NCBI GenBank assembly: GCA_024103005.1
Contig: JAGFJA010000060.1
Span: 1-64,000 of the forward strand
Direction of reading: 5' to 3'
From: Saprospiraceae bacterium
GTDB taxonomy: Bacteria > Bacteroidota > Bacteroidia > Chitinophagales > Saprospiraceae
Length of the DNA stretch: 64,000 bases
Shown: piece after piece, positions 8,400 to 17,767 of the stretch
Numbering within the stretch: position 1 is the first letter of the stretch
Layout: the number at the start of each line of letters is the position of its first letter
Notes under the pieces: generated by a model
What the model was told of the DNA's origin: nothing
Databases searched by the model: none
The model's input: the letters and a program-made list of their open reading frames with translations, nothing else
Program-made: the position numbers and the translations under genes

Positions 8400-10028
8400 A
8401 TGTCAAACAGTATTTTTAAGACACCGATTCCGGTTAATGAACCGGTAAAATCCTATGAGCCGGGAAGCAGGGACCGAAAAGCCTTGGAGGCTGCTTTAGC
8501 GGAAGCAAAAGGCAAAACACACGACATACCTATGTTTATAGGCGGCAAGGAAGTACGCACAGAAAATAAGGTAGCTCTCCATCCTCCTCATGAGACAAAA
8601 CATACGCTCGGTTATTACCACAAAGGCGACGAGAGTCACGTAAAGGCTGCTATTGAAGCCGCACTGGCTGCCAGATCTAAATGGGGCGCACTTTCCTGGG
8701 ATCAACGTGCTTCCATTTTTTTAAAAGCAGCTGAATTGATTGCCGGGCCATACAGGATGAAGATAAATGCAGCGACTATGCTGGGACAATCCAAAAATGC
8801 TTTTCAGGCAGAAATTGACAGTGCCTGTGAACTTATTGACTTCCTCCGTTTCAATGCATATTACATGACGGAGATATATAAGGTTCAGCCGGATTCCGCA
8901 CAAGGTATTTGGAACAGGCTGGAATGGCGACCACTTGAAGGGTTTGTTTTTGCTTTGACTCCATTTAATTTTACTGCGATAGCCGGCAATCTACCCAGTT
9001 CACCTGCCTTGATGGGCAATACAGTTGTGTGGAAACCTTCAGAGACGCAGATATTTGCAGCGCATGTAATTATGGAAGTTTTCAGAGAAGCAGGACTACC
9101 TGATGGAGTCATCAATCTGGTCTTTGTTTCGGGTGCTGTGGCAGGAGATGTCATCTTCAGTCACAGAGATTTTGCAGGGCTGCACTTCACCGGTGGAACC
9201 AATACATTTAATACTATTTACAGAAAAATAGCAAGTCATCTGGATGATTATCGTTCATATCCACGGATTGTCGGTGAGACAGGTGGCAAAGATTTTGTTA
9301 TGGTACACCATTCTGCTAATCCCATTGAGGTGGCTACCGCATTGTCCAGGGGAGCATTTGAATATCAGGGTCAAAAATGTTCTGCCGCATCAAGAGCATA
9401 TATACCCAAATCACTTTGGCCGGCGGTTTTGGAAAGGTTAAAGTCAGATATAAACTCTATGAAGATGGGAAGCACAGAAGACTTCTCTAATTTTATTAAT
9501 GCAGTTATCGATAAAAAGGCATTTGACTTTATTACAAAGTATATCGAAAATGCAAAAACTTCATCTGAAGCCAGGGTGGTTATAGGCGGAGTATATGATG
9601 ATTCTGAAGGATACTTTATCCGACCTACTGTTATAGAAACCACCAATCCAAAATATGATACGTTATGCACAGAATTGTTTGGTCCTGTTCTGACAGTGTA
9701 TGTTTATGAAGATGACAAATATGAAGAAACGATGAATTTATTGGATGAGACCTCTGACTATGCACTTACCGGATCGATCTTTGCCAAAGACAGATATGCT
9801 ATAGACCAGGCAATCAAAGCTTTGGAAAATAGTGCCGGCAATTTCTATATCAATGATAAGCCTACCGGTGCTGTAGTGGGGCAGCAACCATTTGGCGGCG
9901 CAAGAGGTTCGGGAACCAATGACAAAGCGGGTTCTGTCCTTAATCTATATCGTTGGGTTTCTGCACGCACAATAAAGGAGACCTTTGTGCCACCTGTGGA
10001 TTACAAATATCCTTTTTTGGGGGAATAA
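8400..10028 (+). CDS. pruA: L-glutamate gamma-semialdehyde (1-pyrroline-5-carboxylate) dehydrogenase
   Basis: This NAD-dependent enzyme oxidises glutamate-gamma-semialdehyde/P5C to glutamate, the second step of proline catabolism. The 542-residue protein has the length of the group 1 P5C dehydrogenases. It shows the NAD-binding 'FTGGTNTFN' loop (about 262-270), the catalytic Glu in IVGETGGKDF (about 290-299), the catalytic Cys in YQGQKCSAASRAY (about 324-336) and the 'FGPVLTVYVY' segment. The C-terminal 'QQPFGGARGSGTNDKAG' motif is typical of P5C dehydrogenases rather than general aldehyde dehydrogenases. Proline dehydrogenase is not in the window. A clear terminator follows (10053-10084). 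Confidence 0.95.
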   Translation: MSNSIFKTPIPVNEPVKSYEPGSRDRKALEAALAEAKGKTHDIPMFIGGKEVRTENKVALHPPHETKHTLGYYHKGDESHVKAAIEAALAARSKWGALSWDQRASIFLKAAELIAGPYRMKINAATMLGQSKNAFQAEIDSACELIDFLRFNAYYMTEIYKVQPDSAQGIWNRLEWRPLEGFVFALTPFNFTAIAGNLPSSPALMGNTVVWKPSETQIFAAHVIMEVFREAGLPDGVINLVFVSGAVAGDVIFSHRDFAGLHFTGGTNTFNTIYRKIASHLDDYRSYPRIVGETGGKDFVMVHHSANPIEVATALSRGAFEYQGQKCSAASRAYIPKSLWPAVLERLKSDINSMKMGSTEDFSNFINAVIDKKAFDFITKYIENAKTSSEARVVIGGVYDDSEGYFIRPTVIETTNPKYDTLCTELFGPVLTVYVYEDDKYEETMNLLDETSDYALTGSIFAKDRYAIDQAIKALENSAGNFYINDKPTGAVVGQQPFGGARGSGTNDKAGSVLNLYRWVSARTIKETFVPPVDYKYPFLGE

Positions 10029-10052
10029 ATTTCCAGATTTATTGATAAATAC

Positions 10053-10084
10053 GGGCAATACATTAGTGTTGCCCTTTTTATTTT
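10053..10084 (+). terminator. Rho-independent terminator after pruA
   Basis: GGGCAA (10053-10058) pairs with TTGCCC (10069-10074), followed by a T-rich tract. It lies between the convergent pruA and lipoprotein genes and overlaps the last bases of the lipoprotein gene on the other strand. Confidence 0.75.
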
Positions 10085-10452
10085 CTAATAAAATACATAA
10101 ATGCTTCCCGATCTTTATAGTTCATCCTGAATATGAGGGAATCATTTTTTATCTTAATCAATTGGACGGCTTTCTCCCTGGATGGACGAACAGTAGTGTC
10201 CGTCATGATTAAAAGACTGTCATAGACCTGATAAGTTCCGGCTTCAACCTGACCGATATTATTTGTAAAACTGTACCTCGAGTCAGGCTTTAAATTCAAC
10301 ATTGAGGCAGATATATCAAAATTTGCTAAAGAATCACCAATTTTAAAGGCTGTTGCTTTCCAGCTGCCCTTAAAAGAAACGTCTTGAGTGCTTTTCTTCC
10401 CAACGCATGACAACAGAATAGCCATCAATATTACAACAATAATATTCTTCAT
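10078..10452 (-). CDS. Small hypothetical lipoprotein, lipocalin-like
   Basis: The 124-residue product has a short hydrophobic signal with lipobox LLSC (Cys 16), so it is probably an envelope lipoprotein. The mature part 'FKGSWKATAFKIGD...SRYSFTNN...AGTYQVYDSLLIM' follows the pattern of small lipocalin-like Bacteroidota proteins: a 'GxW' start, a strand with 'Y.F', a 'G.Y' strand and later 'I..DSLIF'. No catalytic motif is seen. It lies 90 bp after the EVE gene on the same strand and could be co-transcribed with tpiA-EVE. The function is unknown. Confidence 0.6.
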   Translation of the reverse strand: MKNIIVVILMAILLSCVGKKSTQDVSFKGSWKATAFKIGDSLANFDISASMLNLKPDSRYSFTNNIGQVEAGTYQVYDSLLIMTDTTVRPSREKAVQLIKIKNDSLIFRMNYKDREAFMYFIRK

Positions 10453-10542
10453 ATAATTAAATTTATGGATGAATCGGTATGAAATACTTTCTTGGTTATC
10501 TAGGATTTAACAGGTCGCCCTATATTTCGCCTTTTCAAACAT

Positions 10543-10959
10543 TCATTCAACAGATGTTTCTGCCATTTCTAAAATTTCGTACCAATATTCATCGGGAACC
10601 GGCATCACCGAAAGCCTTGAAATCCTGATTAAATCAAAATTTTTCATGTGATTTAAAGCTTTTAAGTCTGAATACAATACCGGTTTATTTAATTTTTTCA
10701 AAAAGGCTACTTCTACAGCAACCCACTTGCCTGTTTCATCTGTTGGATCCGGATATGCTTCCTGTGATACTTTACAAAGACCAACAATTGTTTTCTCTGT
10801 TACACTGTGGTAATAAAGGCAAATATCGCCTTTCTTCATATTGTTCAAATGGATACGTGCGGCATAGTTCCGTACACCTGTCCATTCTGTCTTTTTATCC
10901 ATTTCCAAATCGTCAAAACTGTATTCGTCTGGTTCGGATTTAATCAACCAATGATTCAT
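10543..10959 (-). CDS. EVE domain-containing protein
   Basis: The 138-residue protein consists of a single EVE domain, a PUA-like fold thought to bind modified bases in nucleic acids. The characteristic start WLIKSEPDEYSFDDL (about 4-18), the W-x-GVRNYAARI segment (about 26-35), the KGDICLYYHS segment (about 43-52) and the IVGLCKVSQEAYPDPT segment (about 58-73) all match. It starts 6 bp after the tpiA stop codon and is probably co-transcribed with it. The biological role of stand-alone EVE proteins is not established. Confidence 0.92.
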   Translation of the reverse strand: MNHWLIKSEPDEYSFDDLEMDKKTEWTGVRNYAARIHLNNMKKGDICLYYHSVTEKTIVGLCKVSQEAYPDPTDETGKWVAVEVAFLKKLNKPVLYSDLKALNHMKNFDLIRISRLSVMPVPDEYWYEILEMAETSVE

Positions 10960-10965
10960 TTTTGT

Positions 10966-11739
10966 TTATTTATTTCTTAAGACAGTTTCCATTGAAGCTA
11001 TAATCTTTATAAATTCTTCGGCTTTTAAGGATGCTCCTCCAACAAGGCCACCGTCAACATCCGGTTGGGAAAATAATTCGGATGCATTGGATGAATTTAC
11101 ACTACCGCCATAAAGGATTGGGATAGATTCTACAAGATTTTGGTCAAATTTCTCTTCCAGTACATTTCTGATCAAAGCATGCATCTCCTGGGCCTGGGAA
11201 GGGTTAGCGGTTTTACCTGTTCCAATAGCCCATATTGGCTCATAAGCTATCACAGTATTCTTCAGTTGGTCAGCAGTTAGATCAAAAAGAGATTCCTTGA
11301 TTTGAATACTTACAAAATCAAGATAATTATCATTTTCTCTTTCACTTATTGGCTCACCGCAACAAAATAAAGGAATTAGTCCATGTTGGTAGGCTTTGAG
11401 AAGCTTTTTATTTAACACATCTGCATTTTCATTAAAATACATCCGTCGTTCTGAATGGCCTACCAATACGTATTTGCATGGAATAGAAGCTATCATTTCG
11501 GCCGAGACCTCACCTGTAAAGGCTCCATTGTCAAATTCACTGATATTTTGCGCCCCCAAAGAAAACCCTTGTTTTTGACAACTAATCAATGCAATGTCAG
11601 AAAGAAAAGGAAAGGGAGGGAAAAAAATCACTTCAAAATTCCCGGGATTGGTTTCTTCCATTACAGTATGGGTCAAAAGGCTGCCTTTCAGCTTATCTGT
11701 ATTCATTTTCCAGTTTCCGGCAACAATCTTCTTTCTCAT
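10966..11739 (-). CDS. tpiA: Triosephosphate isomerase
   Basis: TPI interconverts dihydroxyacetone phosphate and glyceraldehyde-3-phosphate in glycolysis and gluconeogenesis. The 257-residue protein has all key residues: Asn and Lys in AGNWKMN (7-13), the electrophilic His in VGHSERR (about 94-100), the catalytic Glu in AYEPIWAIGTG (about 167-177) and the phosphate loop 'YGGSV' near 212. Length is normal. It heads a short minus-strand unit with the EVE gene. No strong promoter is visible; TAGTTTTG at 11766-11759 fits the -7 box but lacks a -33 partner. Confidence 0.97.
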   Translation of the reverse strand: MRKKIVAGNWKMNTDKLKGSLLTHTVMEETNPGNFEVIFFPPFPFLSDIALISCQKQGFSLGAQNISEFDNGAFTGEVSAEMIASIPCKYVLVGHSERRMYFNENADVLNKKLLKAYQHGLIPLFCCGEPISERENDNYLDFVSIQIKESLFDLTADQLKNTVIAYEPIWAIGTGKTANPSQAQEMHALIRNVLEEKFDQNLVESIPILYGGSVNSSNASELFSQPDVDGGLVGGASLKAEEFIKIIASMETVLRNK

Positions 11740-11869
11740 ATACTCAATTAAAAAACGTCAAAACTAAGCAAATATGTTCAATACGTAGATATCTAACAAG
11801 AATACATTTATTTCAATGCATAAAAATTGATAAATGGTATAATTATTCTATCTCACATTAGATAATAAA

Positions 11870-11897
11870 TTAAAAAGGGGCAGCCAATGGCTACCCC
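11870..11897 (-). terminator. Rho-independent terminator after the T9SS cargo gene
   Basis: On the minus strand GGGGTAGCC and GGCTGCCCC form a 9-bp stem with one mismatch and a 3-nt loop, followed by TTTTTAATTT. It starts 25 bp after the stop codon of the 798-residue secreted protein. Confidence 0.85.
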
Positions 11898-11921
11898 TCT
11901 TCATTTCACTCAATCAAAAAA

Positions 11922-14318
11922 TTATTTGATTACATTAAACGGTTTAGATAATGCACCTTCTGCAGTAGTCACTCTAACAAAGTAAGTTCCTGCAGCCAAT
12001 TGATTTGTAGAAATCATATTGGTTTGATCTTTTTGGTTTTTCAAATTTTTTGAATAAACCTTATTACCTTTCACGTCATATACTTCAGTTAATACATCTG
12101 TAGCATTGTCAAAGTTAAATTTAACAGTTACCTCAGTTGTAGCATTGGTAGGATAAACTGAATATGCATTTCCGTCCAGCTTAAGATTCTTAGTACTGCC
12201 TAAGTTATCTAAGGTAAGTCTGGCGTAAGGAACAGGAGTACCTGTGAATACACTTCTTCCGCCAGTAGGTATTGGAGCCAGGTTAAATGTTGAACTTAAA
12301 TCCCAGCTTTGCATCAAGAAGTGAGTAGGTACATAGTCCTCATTAGCCAAGCCAATGAATTCAATAGCTGATTGATTAGCCAAATCACTTGCCTGCCAAT
12401 AAGCCAACAATCTTGGGTTTACTTGAGTGGCTTCGTATGCAAGACCGACAATATACCACTTACCTTTGTGCAATGTTACAGGAGAAGGTTCTTCTGTTTC
12501 AAAGTTTAAGATTGGTAGATCAAGATTTAATTCATCCGGATCATTTTCTGTAAAGTCATGGTAGTTAAATCCTACCAGAGTTCTTTCTGTTTCAGTTATC
12601 TGATAGTCGCCATCGGAATCTTCGCATTCCCAAACATAGCAATAAGCAGAAGCTCCGGCAGCAGATAGATCCTGAGCATTTACAACACCAAATTTTACAT
12701 TTTTCGCAATATCACCATCTCTCTCTGCTCTGAGTACATTGGCATAAACCCAATTTACAGGATCTGTATCACTGAATGCCAAAGAGATAGATCTGGTTAT
12801 CGCATTTTCTCTACTAAAGTCACCAGTGTTTTCATCTGTTACTGTAAATGACGCAGTAGCTCTGTTGTCAGTAGAATCAAAATCCTCTTCATTACTTGTA
12901 AGAGTATATTCAATAGAATAGTCACCTACCTGATCAGGAGTATAAGATCCGAAAATAACATTTTGAATGGTGTCTCCACTCATCACAGTACCTTCTTCTT
13001 GACCGGGGCTTGTCGGAGCTGTAGTTGCAGAATACACTTCATCTCCATTAGCATTTTTTACTGTCGCTTTAAGTCGCATTCCGGTCAAAGATTTACCACC
13101 AATGTTATGTACGTCAGTCATAAACTGGACAGGTACTGATTGACCAAGAGGAACGGAAGGATAAGGTGCGCCTGCAACCCAATCTTTATCAACTTTACCG
13201 TTATAGTTTTCAGGTTCAACAAGTTTTACATCATCAACAATCCAATAGTAGTAATTAGCGTTGATTCTGAACTTCACCTTAAACGTAGCTGAAGGTTTTG
13301 CACCGACAAGTCTTACTCTATAACTTGCATTTGTCGGGTTGGCATTGATTACCAATTGACTGTTGATTGGAATCTCAGTCCATGTCGCTCCATCATCTTC
13401 AGACCAACCAACGAAGTATTCACTTTGAAATTGGCGTACAGCCTGACTAAACTTCATGGTTATAGCTGTCTCCTCAGGATAAGCACTCAGGTCTATGGTT
13501 GGCGAAATCAATTCACCTTGCTGATTGGCAATACATGGACCCCCTCCTAAATTATTTTGGTCACCATTATTATCAAGGAAGTCTGAATTATATACCATGG
13601 CACCATTACAAACTGTAGCGGATACTATACCAGTACTACCGAATGCACCTTTAGACTTTCCATCTGCATCCCACTGCCATTCAGCTAATGTAGGATCTTG
13701 ATTTGCATCGCCACAAGAGATTCCAACTGTAGTCCATCCGTCAAGGCCTCCATCAAATCCATTATCAGACCAAATCACAACATCAGTATCAACAGGGAAA
13801 TCTTGTACAAACTTGAAAGAACATCCGGGATACTTTGCAAAGAAATTATCACCAGTATTCAATGAAACCGCAACACTCCATATACTGAATGCTCCTTCTG
13901 TCTGAGACATACTGATTATTGCATCTTTGTTTGCCTGATCGTTATTGATAATAATTGAACCACTACCACCATTAAATTCAATGTTAGCAGCCTTAACGTC
14001 AAATGCAAAACTTCCTCTCCTACATACTCCTACATTACCATTTAATGGTTGAGCAAAAGTATATTGGGTGTTATTCGGATCATTTGGATCGCCTGCCAAA
14101 ATAGGATCAGTCAACTGAGTTGTAAGGGAGTCACCAAATGGCAAATTACATACCTTAGTAGTAGCTCCGGCAACAAATGCTACTCGTTGCCCCCGAATCT
14201 CAGCGGGAGATAAAAATTCAATGTAAAAGCTCTGAGCATTTACTACGTTTCCCAAACCAAGAAAACCCAATAATACCCAAAAACTTGTTGACACTTTTAG
14301 AGTCAAAAATTTTCTCAT
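11922..14318 (-). CDS. Secreted T9SS type A cargo protein with a protease-associated domain
   Basis: The 798-residue protein carries a signal peptide (about 1-28, ending VVNAQ). A protease-associated (PA)-like domain follows (about 35-165), with 'VGVCRRGSFAFDVKAANIEF' and 'IIINNDQ'. Next is a jelly-roll/MAM-like region (about 185-370, 'DGWTTVGISCGD' to 'WIVDDVKLVEP'), then a CARDB-like beta domain (about 375-495), then another beta-rich region. The C-terminal T9SS type A sorting domain (about 725-798) shows 'VYPTNAT', 'YDVKGNKVY' and 'LAAGTYFVRVT' and ends FNVIK. No protease catalytic domain is visible, so the PA domain is not attached to an obvious enzyme. It is probably a surface or secreted binding protein. 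The gene is monocistronic with its own terminator. Confidence 0.85.
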   Translation of the reverse strand: MRKFLTLKVSTSFWVLLGFLGLGNVVNAQSFYIEFLSPAEIRGQRVAFVAGATTKVCNLPFGDSLTTQLTDPILAGDPNDPNNTQYTFAQPLNGNVGVCRRGSFAFDVKAANIEFNGGSGSIIINNDQANKDAIISMSQTEGAFSIWSVAVSLNTGDNFFAKYPGCSFKFVQDFPVDTDVVIWSDNGFDGGLDGWTTVGISCGDANQDPTLAEWQWDADGKSKGAFGSTGIVSATVCNGAMVYNSDFLDNNGDQNNLGGGPCIANQQGELISPTIDLSAYPEETAITMKFSQAVRQFQSEYFVGWSEDDGATWTEIPINSQLVINANPTNASYRVRLVGAKPSATFKVKFRINANYYYWIVDDVKLVEPENYNGKVDKDWVAGAPYPSVPLGQSVPVQFMTDVHNIGGKSLTGMRLKATVKNANGDEVYSATTAPTSPGQEEGTVMSGDTIQNVIFGSYTPDQVGDYSIEYTLTSNEEDFDSTDNRATASFTVTDENTGDFSRENAITRSISLAFSDTDPVNWVYANVLRAERDGDIAKNVKFGVVNAQDLSAAGASAYCYVWECEDSDGDYQITETERTLVGFNYHDFTENDPDELNLDLPILNFETEEPSPVTLHKGKWYIVGLAYEATQVNPRLLAYWQASDLANQSAIEFIGLANEDYVPTHFLMQSWDLSSTFNLAPIPTGGRSVFTGTPVPYARLTLDNLGSTKNLKLDGNAYSVYPTNATTEVTVKFNFDNATDVLTEVYDVKGNKVYSKNLKNQKDQTNMISTNQLAAGTYFVRVTTAEGALSKPFNVIK

Positions 14319-14422
14319 AATACTAAACTTTTTTTAATGTAAATAAAGATTAAATGAATACTCAATGAAACCACAATAATATGGATTATGTTTAAATAAT
14401 AAAAATATATTTTGTTAAAATT

Positions 14423-15406
14423 TTAGTTTCCTCTAATATTATATTTTAATTCTAATTCATCCAGGGTAATAGGTACAACTCCAATATCACTACAAACAAT
14501 AGCCCCTGCAACATTACTTAAAGCAGCAATTTCGGATGAGTCCAAACCTGCACAATAACCTGCCGCCACTACACTGATAACTGCATCTCCTGCTCCACAA
14601 ACATCAACAACTTCCAGTATTACGGAGGGTTGCCATTGCTTATCATTCCCGTTTTTTATATATATACCATGTTCTGACAAAGTTATGACCGTTACTTTAT
14701 TCTCTAATCTTTTTTCAATTAATGATGCTGCTTCTAATAGGCCTTCTTTTGTAAGCACTAAGTTTTTTCCCAATGCCTGTTCAGCTTCTTTTCGATTTGG
14801 CTTGATCAAGTCAACATCATGATAAAGCCAGAAATTTTTCTCCTTAGGGTCAACCATCACCTTGATACCACAATTTTGCAGAAATTCTACCAAAGGCGGT
14901 ATGTTCCCTTCATGGAGCATACCTTTCTCATAATCCTGAAGTATGACACCATGAAGAAGCTGCTCCTGGTGCATTTGCAGAATTTTATTCTTTATGATAG
15001 TGAGAAAATCTGAGTTTACAGGTGTATGTTCTTCGTTATCAATCCGTACAATATGCTGATTATGTGCCACTACCCGTGTTTTAGTAGTTGTAATCCGGCT
15101 ATTTTCGACAATAATTCCATTTTTCGAACCCGGTATCAAGTTATCTACCAATTGGTGCAAAATTTTCCCATGCTCATCATCTCCTATGACGCCTATCAAA
15201 TGTGTATTTATTCCAAGATTGATTAAATTTAACGCAACATTGGCAGCTCCACCCGGCCGGTAATCCCTTGAAGTCAAGTCCACCACCGGAATAGGTGCTT
15301 CCGGCGATACACGGCTGACGTTACCATAGATGTACTCATCCAGAATTAAATCTCCTATAACACAGATATTTAATTTTTTAAATTTATCTCTAAGTCCTGT
15401 CTGCAT
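14423..15406 (-). CDS. rfaE1: D-glycero-beta-D-manno-heptose-7-phosphate kinase (PfkB family)
   Basis: RfaE1/HldA phosphorylates heptose-7-phosphate at O-1 on the way to ADP-heptose for the LPS inner core. The 327-residue PfkB-family kinase shows the first signature with GGAANVALNL (about 52-61) and the ATP/Mg site with VCGAGDAVISV (about 268-278). The 'SPEAPIPVVDL' substrate-region motif (about 34-44) is characteristic of RfaE/HldE kinases. The nucleotidyltransferase half found in fused HldE is absent, so the adenylyl step must be encoded elsewhere. Its start overlaps the end of the Kdo transferase gene by 17 bp, which fits a shared LPS-core operon. Confidence 0.9.
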   Translation of the reverse strand: MQTGLRDKFKKLNICVIGDLILDEYIYGNVSRVSPEAPIPVVDLTSRDYRPGGAANVALNLINLGINTHLIGVIGDDEHGKILHQLVDNLIPGSKNGIIVENSRITTTKTRVVAHNQHIVRIDNEEHTPVNSDFLTIIKNKILQMHQEQLLHGVILQDYEKGMLHEGNIPPLVEFLQNCGIKVMVDPKEKNFWLYHDVDLIKPNRKEAEQALGKNLVLTKEGLLEAASLIEKRLENKVTVITLSEHGIYIKNGNDKQWQPSVILEVVDVCGAGDAVISVVAAGYCAGLDSSEIAALSNVAGAIVCSDIGVVPITLDELELKYNIRGN

Positions 15407-16628
15407 ACTCTAATATCCTTTTTGCTATTCGTAGGGACGACCCCATTTGTTTTCCAAAAAATGTTTGTGATTTTAACCTAATCAGCTCCCTGCGCTGAAG
15501 ATTATTCACCATTTCTCGAACTATAATAATCCAATCATTATAATTCCTTGCAACTAAATAAATTCCCTCTTCTTCCAATTGAACCGCTTCAGAGAATGCC
15601 TTGTTATTGGGACCTGAAACTACAGGGATACCGTAGGCAGCAGGCTCAGCTATATTGTGAATACCTTTCCCGAATCCTCCACCAACCAATGCCAAATCGG
15701 CATATCTGTATAACCGGCTTAAATACCCTACCTTATCCATTATCATTATTGACTTCTCAATTGAATTTTTGTCCAACTGACTGAATAATACCACATTGCT
15801 GCCACAGTCATGAGACAGCGTTTTAATTACTTCATCCGTAGGCTCGTGGGGCACAATAATTATTTTAATTTCACCAAAATCATTGGAGCGAGCCATCTCT
15901 GTCAACCATGATATTTCTTCAGACCAAACACTCCCGCCAAGAATCACAAATTTGTCATTTTTCCATGATTCAATCAGTTCATCTTTATAGGATAAGCGGG
16001 CAACATCAGCAGCACGCTCCAATTTAGGACTCCCATCCGTATAGACTTCATCAAATCCTGCGTGCTTCAACAAAGTGGTACTTTGATAAACATTGCAGCT
16101 TATCCAGCTAAAATTTTCAAGCAACTTATAAAAAAAAGAATGCTTCTTCAAATACTTGCTACCCGGTCTGATTTCAGTACCAAATAAAAAAAGCGGTATG
16201 TTTCTTTTCCTGGCACTTTTAACTAAATTAGGCCAGATATCATACTTTGTGAAGGAGATTCCACGGATATCCAGCCTGCTGAAGAATTCCTCATATGCTC
16301 CCGGCAAGTCGGCAGGCAGGTAAAATATCCATTCGACTAAATCTGTTCTCTTGGCATGATTGAATCCGGAAGGGCTGTAAAACGAAAGCATTACTTTAAA
16401 ATCACCGGACAGTTTTATTTGAGAGACGACGGGTATGGTTTGTTCCCACTCGCCTAATGAGGCGCAATGAAACCAAATAACCCGCCCTTCAATCCGAATA
16501 TTCTTTAATTCTTCTAAAGATTTTTTTCTTCCATCAATAATCTGACCGGCTTTCTTATGAAAAAAGGATAACAGCCAAAATGTGGCATTAAAGAAATAGA
16601 ATCCAATGTTATAAAGGAAAAACCTCAT
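15390..16628 (-). CDS. waaA: 3-deoxy-D-manno-octulosonic acid (Kdo) transferase
   Basis: WaaA/KdtA transfers Kdo from CMP-Kdo to lipid A precursor at the inner membrane. The 412-residue GT30 protein has an N-terminal hydrophobic segment and the catalytic Glu in FHCASLGEWEQ (about 53-63). The 'VPHEPTD' motif lies at about 259-265, and the CMP-binding motif 'ALVGGGFGKGIHNIAEPAAYG' spans about 311-331. It lies 8 bp after the preceding outer-membrane gene and overlaps rfaE1, so the three probably form one envelope unit. The window does not show the Kdo-synthesis genes. Confidence 0.93.
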   Translation of the reverse strand: MRFFLYNIGFYFFNATFWLLSFFHKKAGQIIDGRKKSLEELKNIRIEGRVIWFHCASLGEWEQTIPVVSQIKLSGDFKVMLSFYSPSGFNHAKRTDLVEWIFYLPADLPGAYEEFFSRLDIRGISFTKYDIWPNLVKSARKRNIPLFLFGTEIRPGSKYLKKHSFFYKLLENFSWISCNVYQSTTLLKHAGFDEVYTDGSPKLERAADVARLSYKDELIESWKNDKFVILGGSVWSEEISWLTEMARSNDFGEIKIIIVPHEPTDEVIKTLSHDCGSNVVLFSQLDKNSIEKSIMIMDKVGYLSRLYRYADLALVGGGFGKGIHNIAEPAAYGIPVVSGPNNKAFSEAVQLEEEGIYLVARNYNDWIIIVREMVNNLQRRELIRLKSQTFFGKQMGSSLRIAKRILEYADRT

Positions 16629-16636
16629 CAGATCAA

Positions 16637-17392
16637 CTAATATATGATGTCTTCGGAATAATCATTGAAATAGAAAGGCAGAATCCAGCCAATCCGGATA
16701 CCATTGAATAAATCAATTCGCTTTGAAGTGTCAAAGAGTCCAGTATCATAATTATATCCTCTTACGCTCTTTGTATAACCTTGTATAAAGACCAGGCCTA
16801 CATCCAAGTTAATCCTCCTGTTGGAAGAAAGATACTGATATCCAATATATTGTCTTGTCATAAATCCATTTGTAAGTCGGTCATAACCATGTAAGTATTG
16901 ATCAAGAATCTGAGTTACCACACCATAATCATCCACTATGCGGACTTTATGTTGCAACCATCCGCCCCCTAAGCTGACCTTTAGAGCTGAATTATCATCC
17001 GGAAAAATTTTAAAAAGTTTACCCAAAGAGGCAGATAAGGCATAACCACGCTCTCTTAAAATTATACTTGCAAGGTGGTTATCAATTCCTACTATTTCAT
17101 TTTTCGCATTGTAAAGATTCCGGGCAATTTTTTCCTTTACTGTTTTACCCCACAAATAGGAATAATCCATTCCGATAAAATAATTCTTTGCAAACTTGAA
17201 TTCAAGTCCGCCTCCTACCGTGAAATTATTACCAAAGCGCTTGGCCAGATCACCGCCGGGCAAACCATACCCATAATCCAGATGGAATAATAATGCATCT
17301 TTTGGTTTGTCGATTCTTTGTTGACCCAATGTAATTGATGGGGCAATGATTATTAAGATTAATGCAATAAAATATCTGAAAACTTGATCCAT
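16637..17392 (-). CDS. Hypothetical outer-membrane beta-barrel protein
   Basis: The 251-residue product begins with a clear signal peptide (MDQVFRYFIALILIIIAPS, cleavage near LGQQ). It continues with amphipathic strands rich in Gly and Tyr ('GGGLEFKFAKNYFIGMDYSYLWG', 'YIGYQYLSS'), as expected for a small barrel. The frame is open upstream to 17479, but that extension has no signal character, and a -7-like box (17397-17404) falls inside it, so ATG 17392 is preferred. It is 8 bp upstream of waaA, suggesting an envelope-related role. No family could be named with confidence. Confidence 0.65.
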   Translation of the reverse strand: MDQVFRYFIALILIIIAPSITLGQQRIDKPKDALLFHLDYGYGLPGGDLAKRFGNNFTVGGGLEFKFAKNYFIGMDYSYLWGKTVKEKIARNLYNAKNEIVGIDNHLASIILRERGYALSASLGKLFKIFPDDNSALKVSLGGGWLQHKVRIVDDYGVVTQILDQYLHGYDRLTNGFMTRQYIGYQYLSSNRRINLDVGLVFIQGYTKSVRGYNYDTGLFDTSKRIDLFNGIRIGWILPFYFNDYSEDIIY

Positions 17393-17767
17393 TGAACAAA
17401 GGTAAAAAAAATAAGATAGCGGTTTCCCATTAGTTTGTGTGTACAACAATTTGCAAAAAATAAAATATAAATTTAACACAAATACACTACTATTAATCCA
17501 ATAATTAACTGATGATTATTGAATTATAAATTATTGTAAATTAATATGTAATACTTTAAAACTGCGAGCCCTCTTTACAAATATCATATTCAACCTTACA
17601 TTGTGTCCATTCTCTTAAACTGTAAAATAAAGAATACATACATTCTCATTTATTTACTTTTCCTTCTGAATTTATAGACCAACTTTCCAATAATGGTTTA
17701 ATTTTGCTTTTTAAATTTTAATACCTCCTTGGATATAGAAGCAGTAATTCCGAATCAAAAGATTCCT
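17393..17767. other. Divergent intergenic region with promoter boxes in both directions
   Basis: This AT-rich gap separates the LPS-core unit on the minus strand from the polysaccharide genes on the plus strand. TACCTTTG on the minus strand (17404-17397) lies 4 nt before the ATG of the beta-barrel gene. TAATTTTG on the plus strand (17699-17706) lies upstream of the aminotransferase gene. Neither has a convincing -33 element. Confidence 0.45.
17397..17404 (-). promoter_or_regulatory. -7-like box immediately before the beta-barrel gene start
   Basis: TACCTTTG (read on the minus strand) fits TAnnTTTG. It ends 4 nt before ATG 17392, so a transcript from here would be essentially leaderless. No TTG at -33 is seen. 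Confidence 0.4.
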
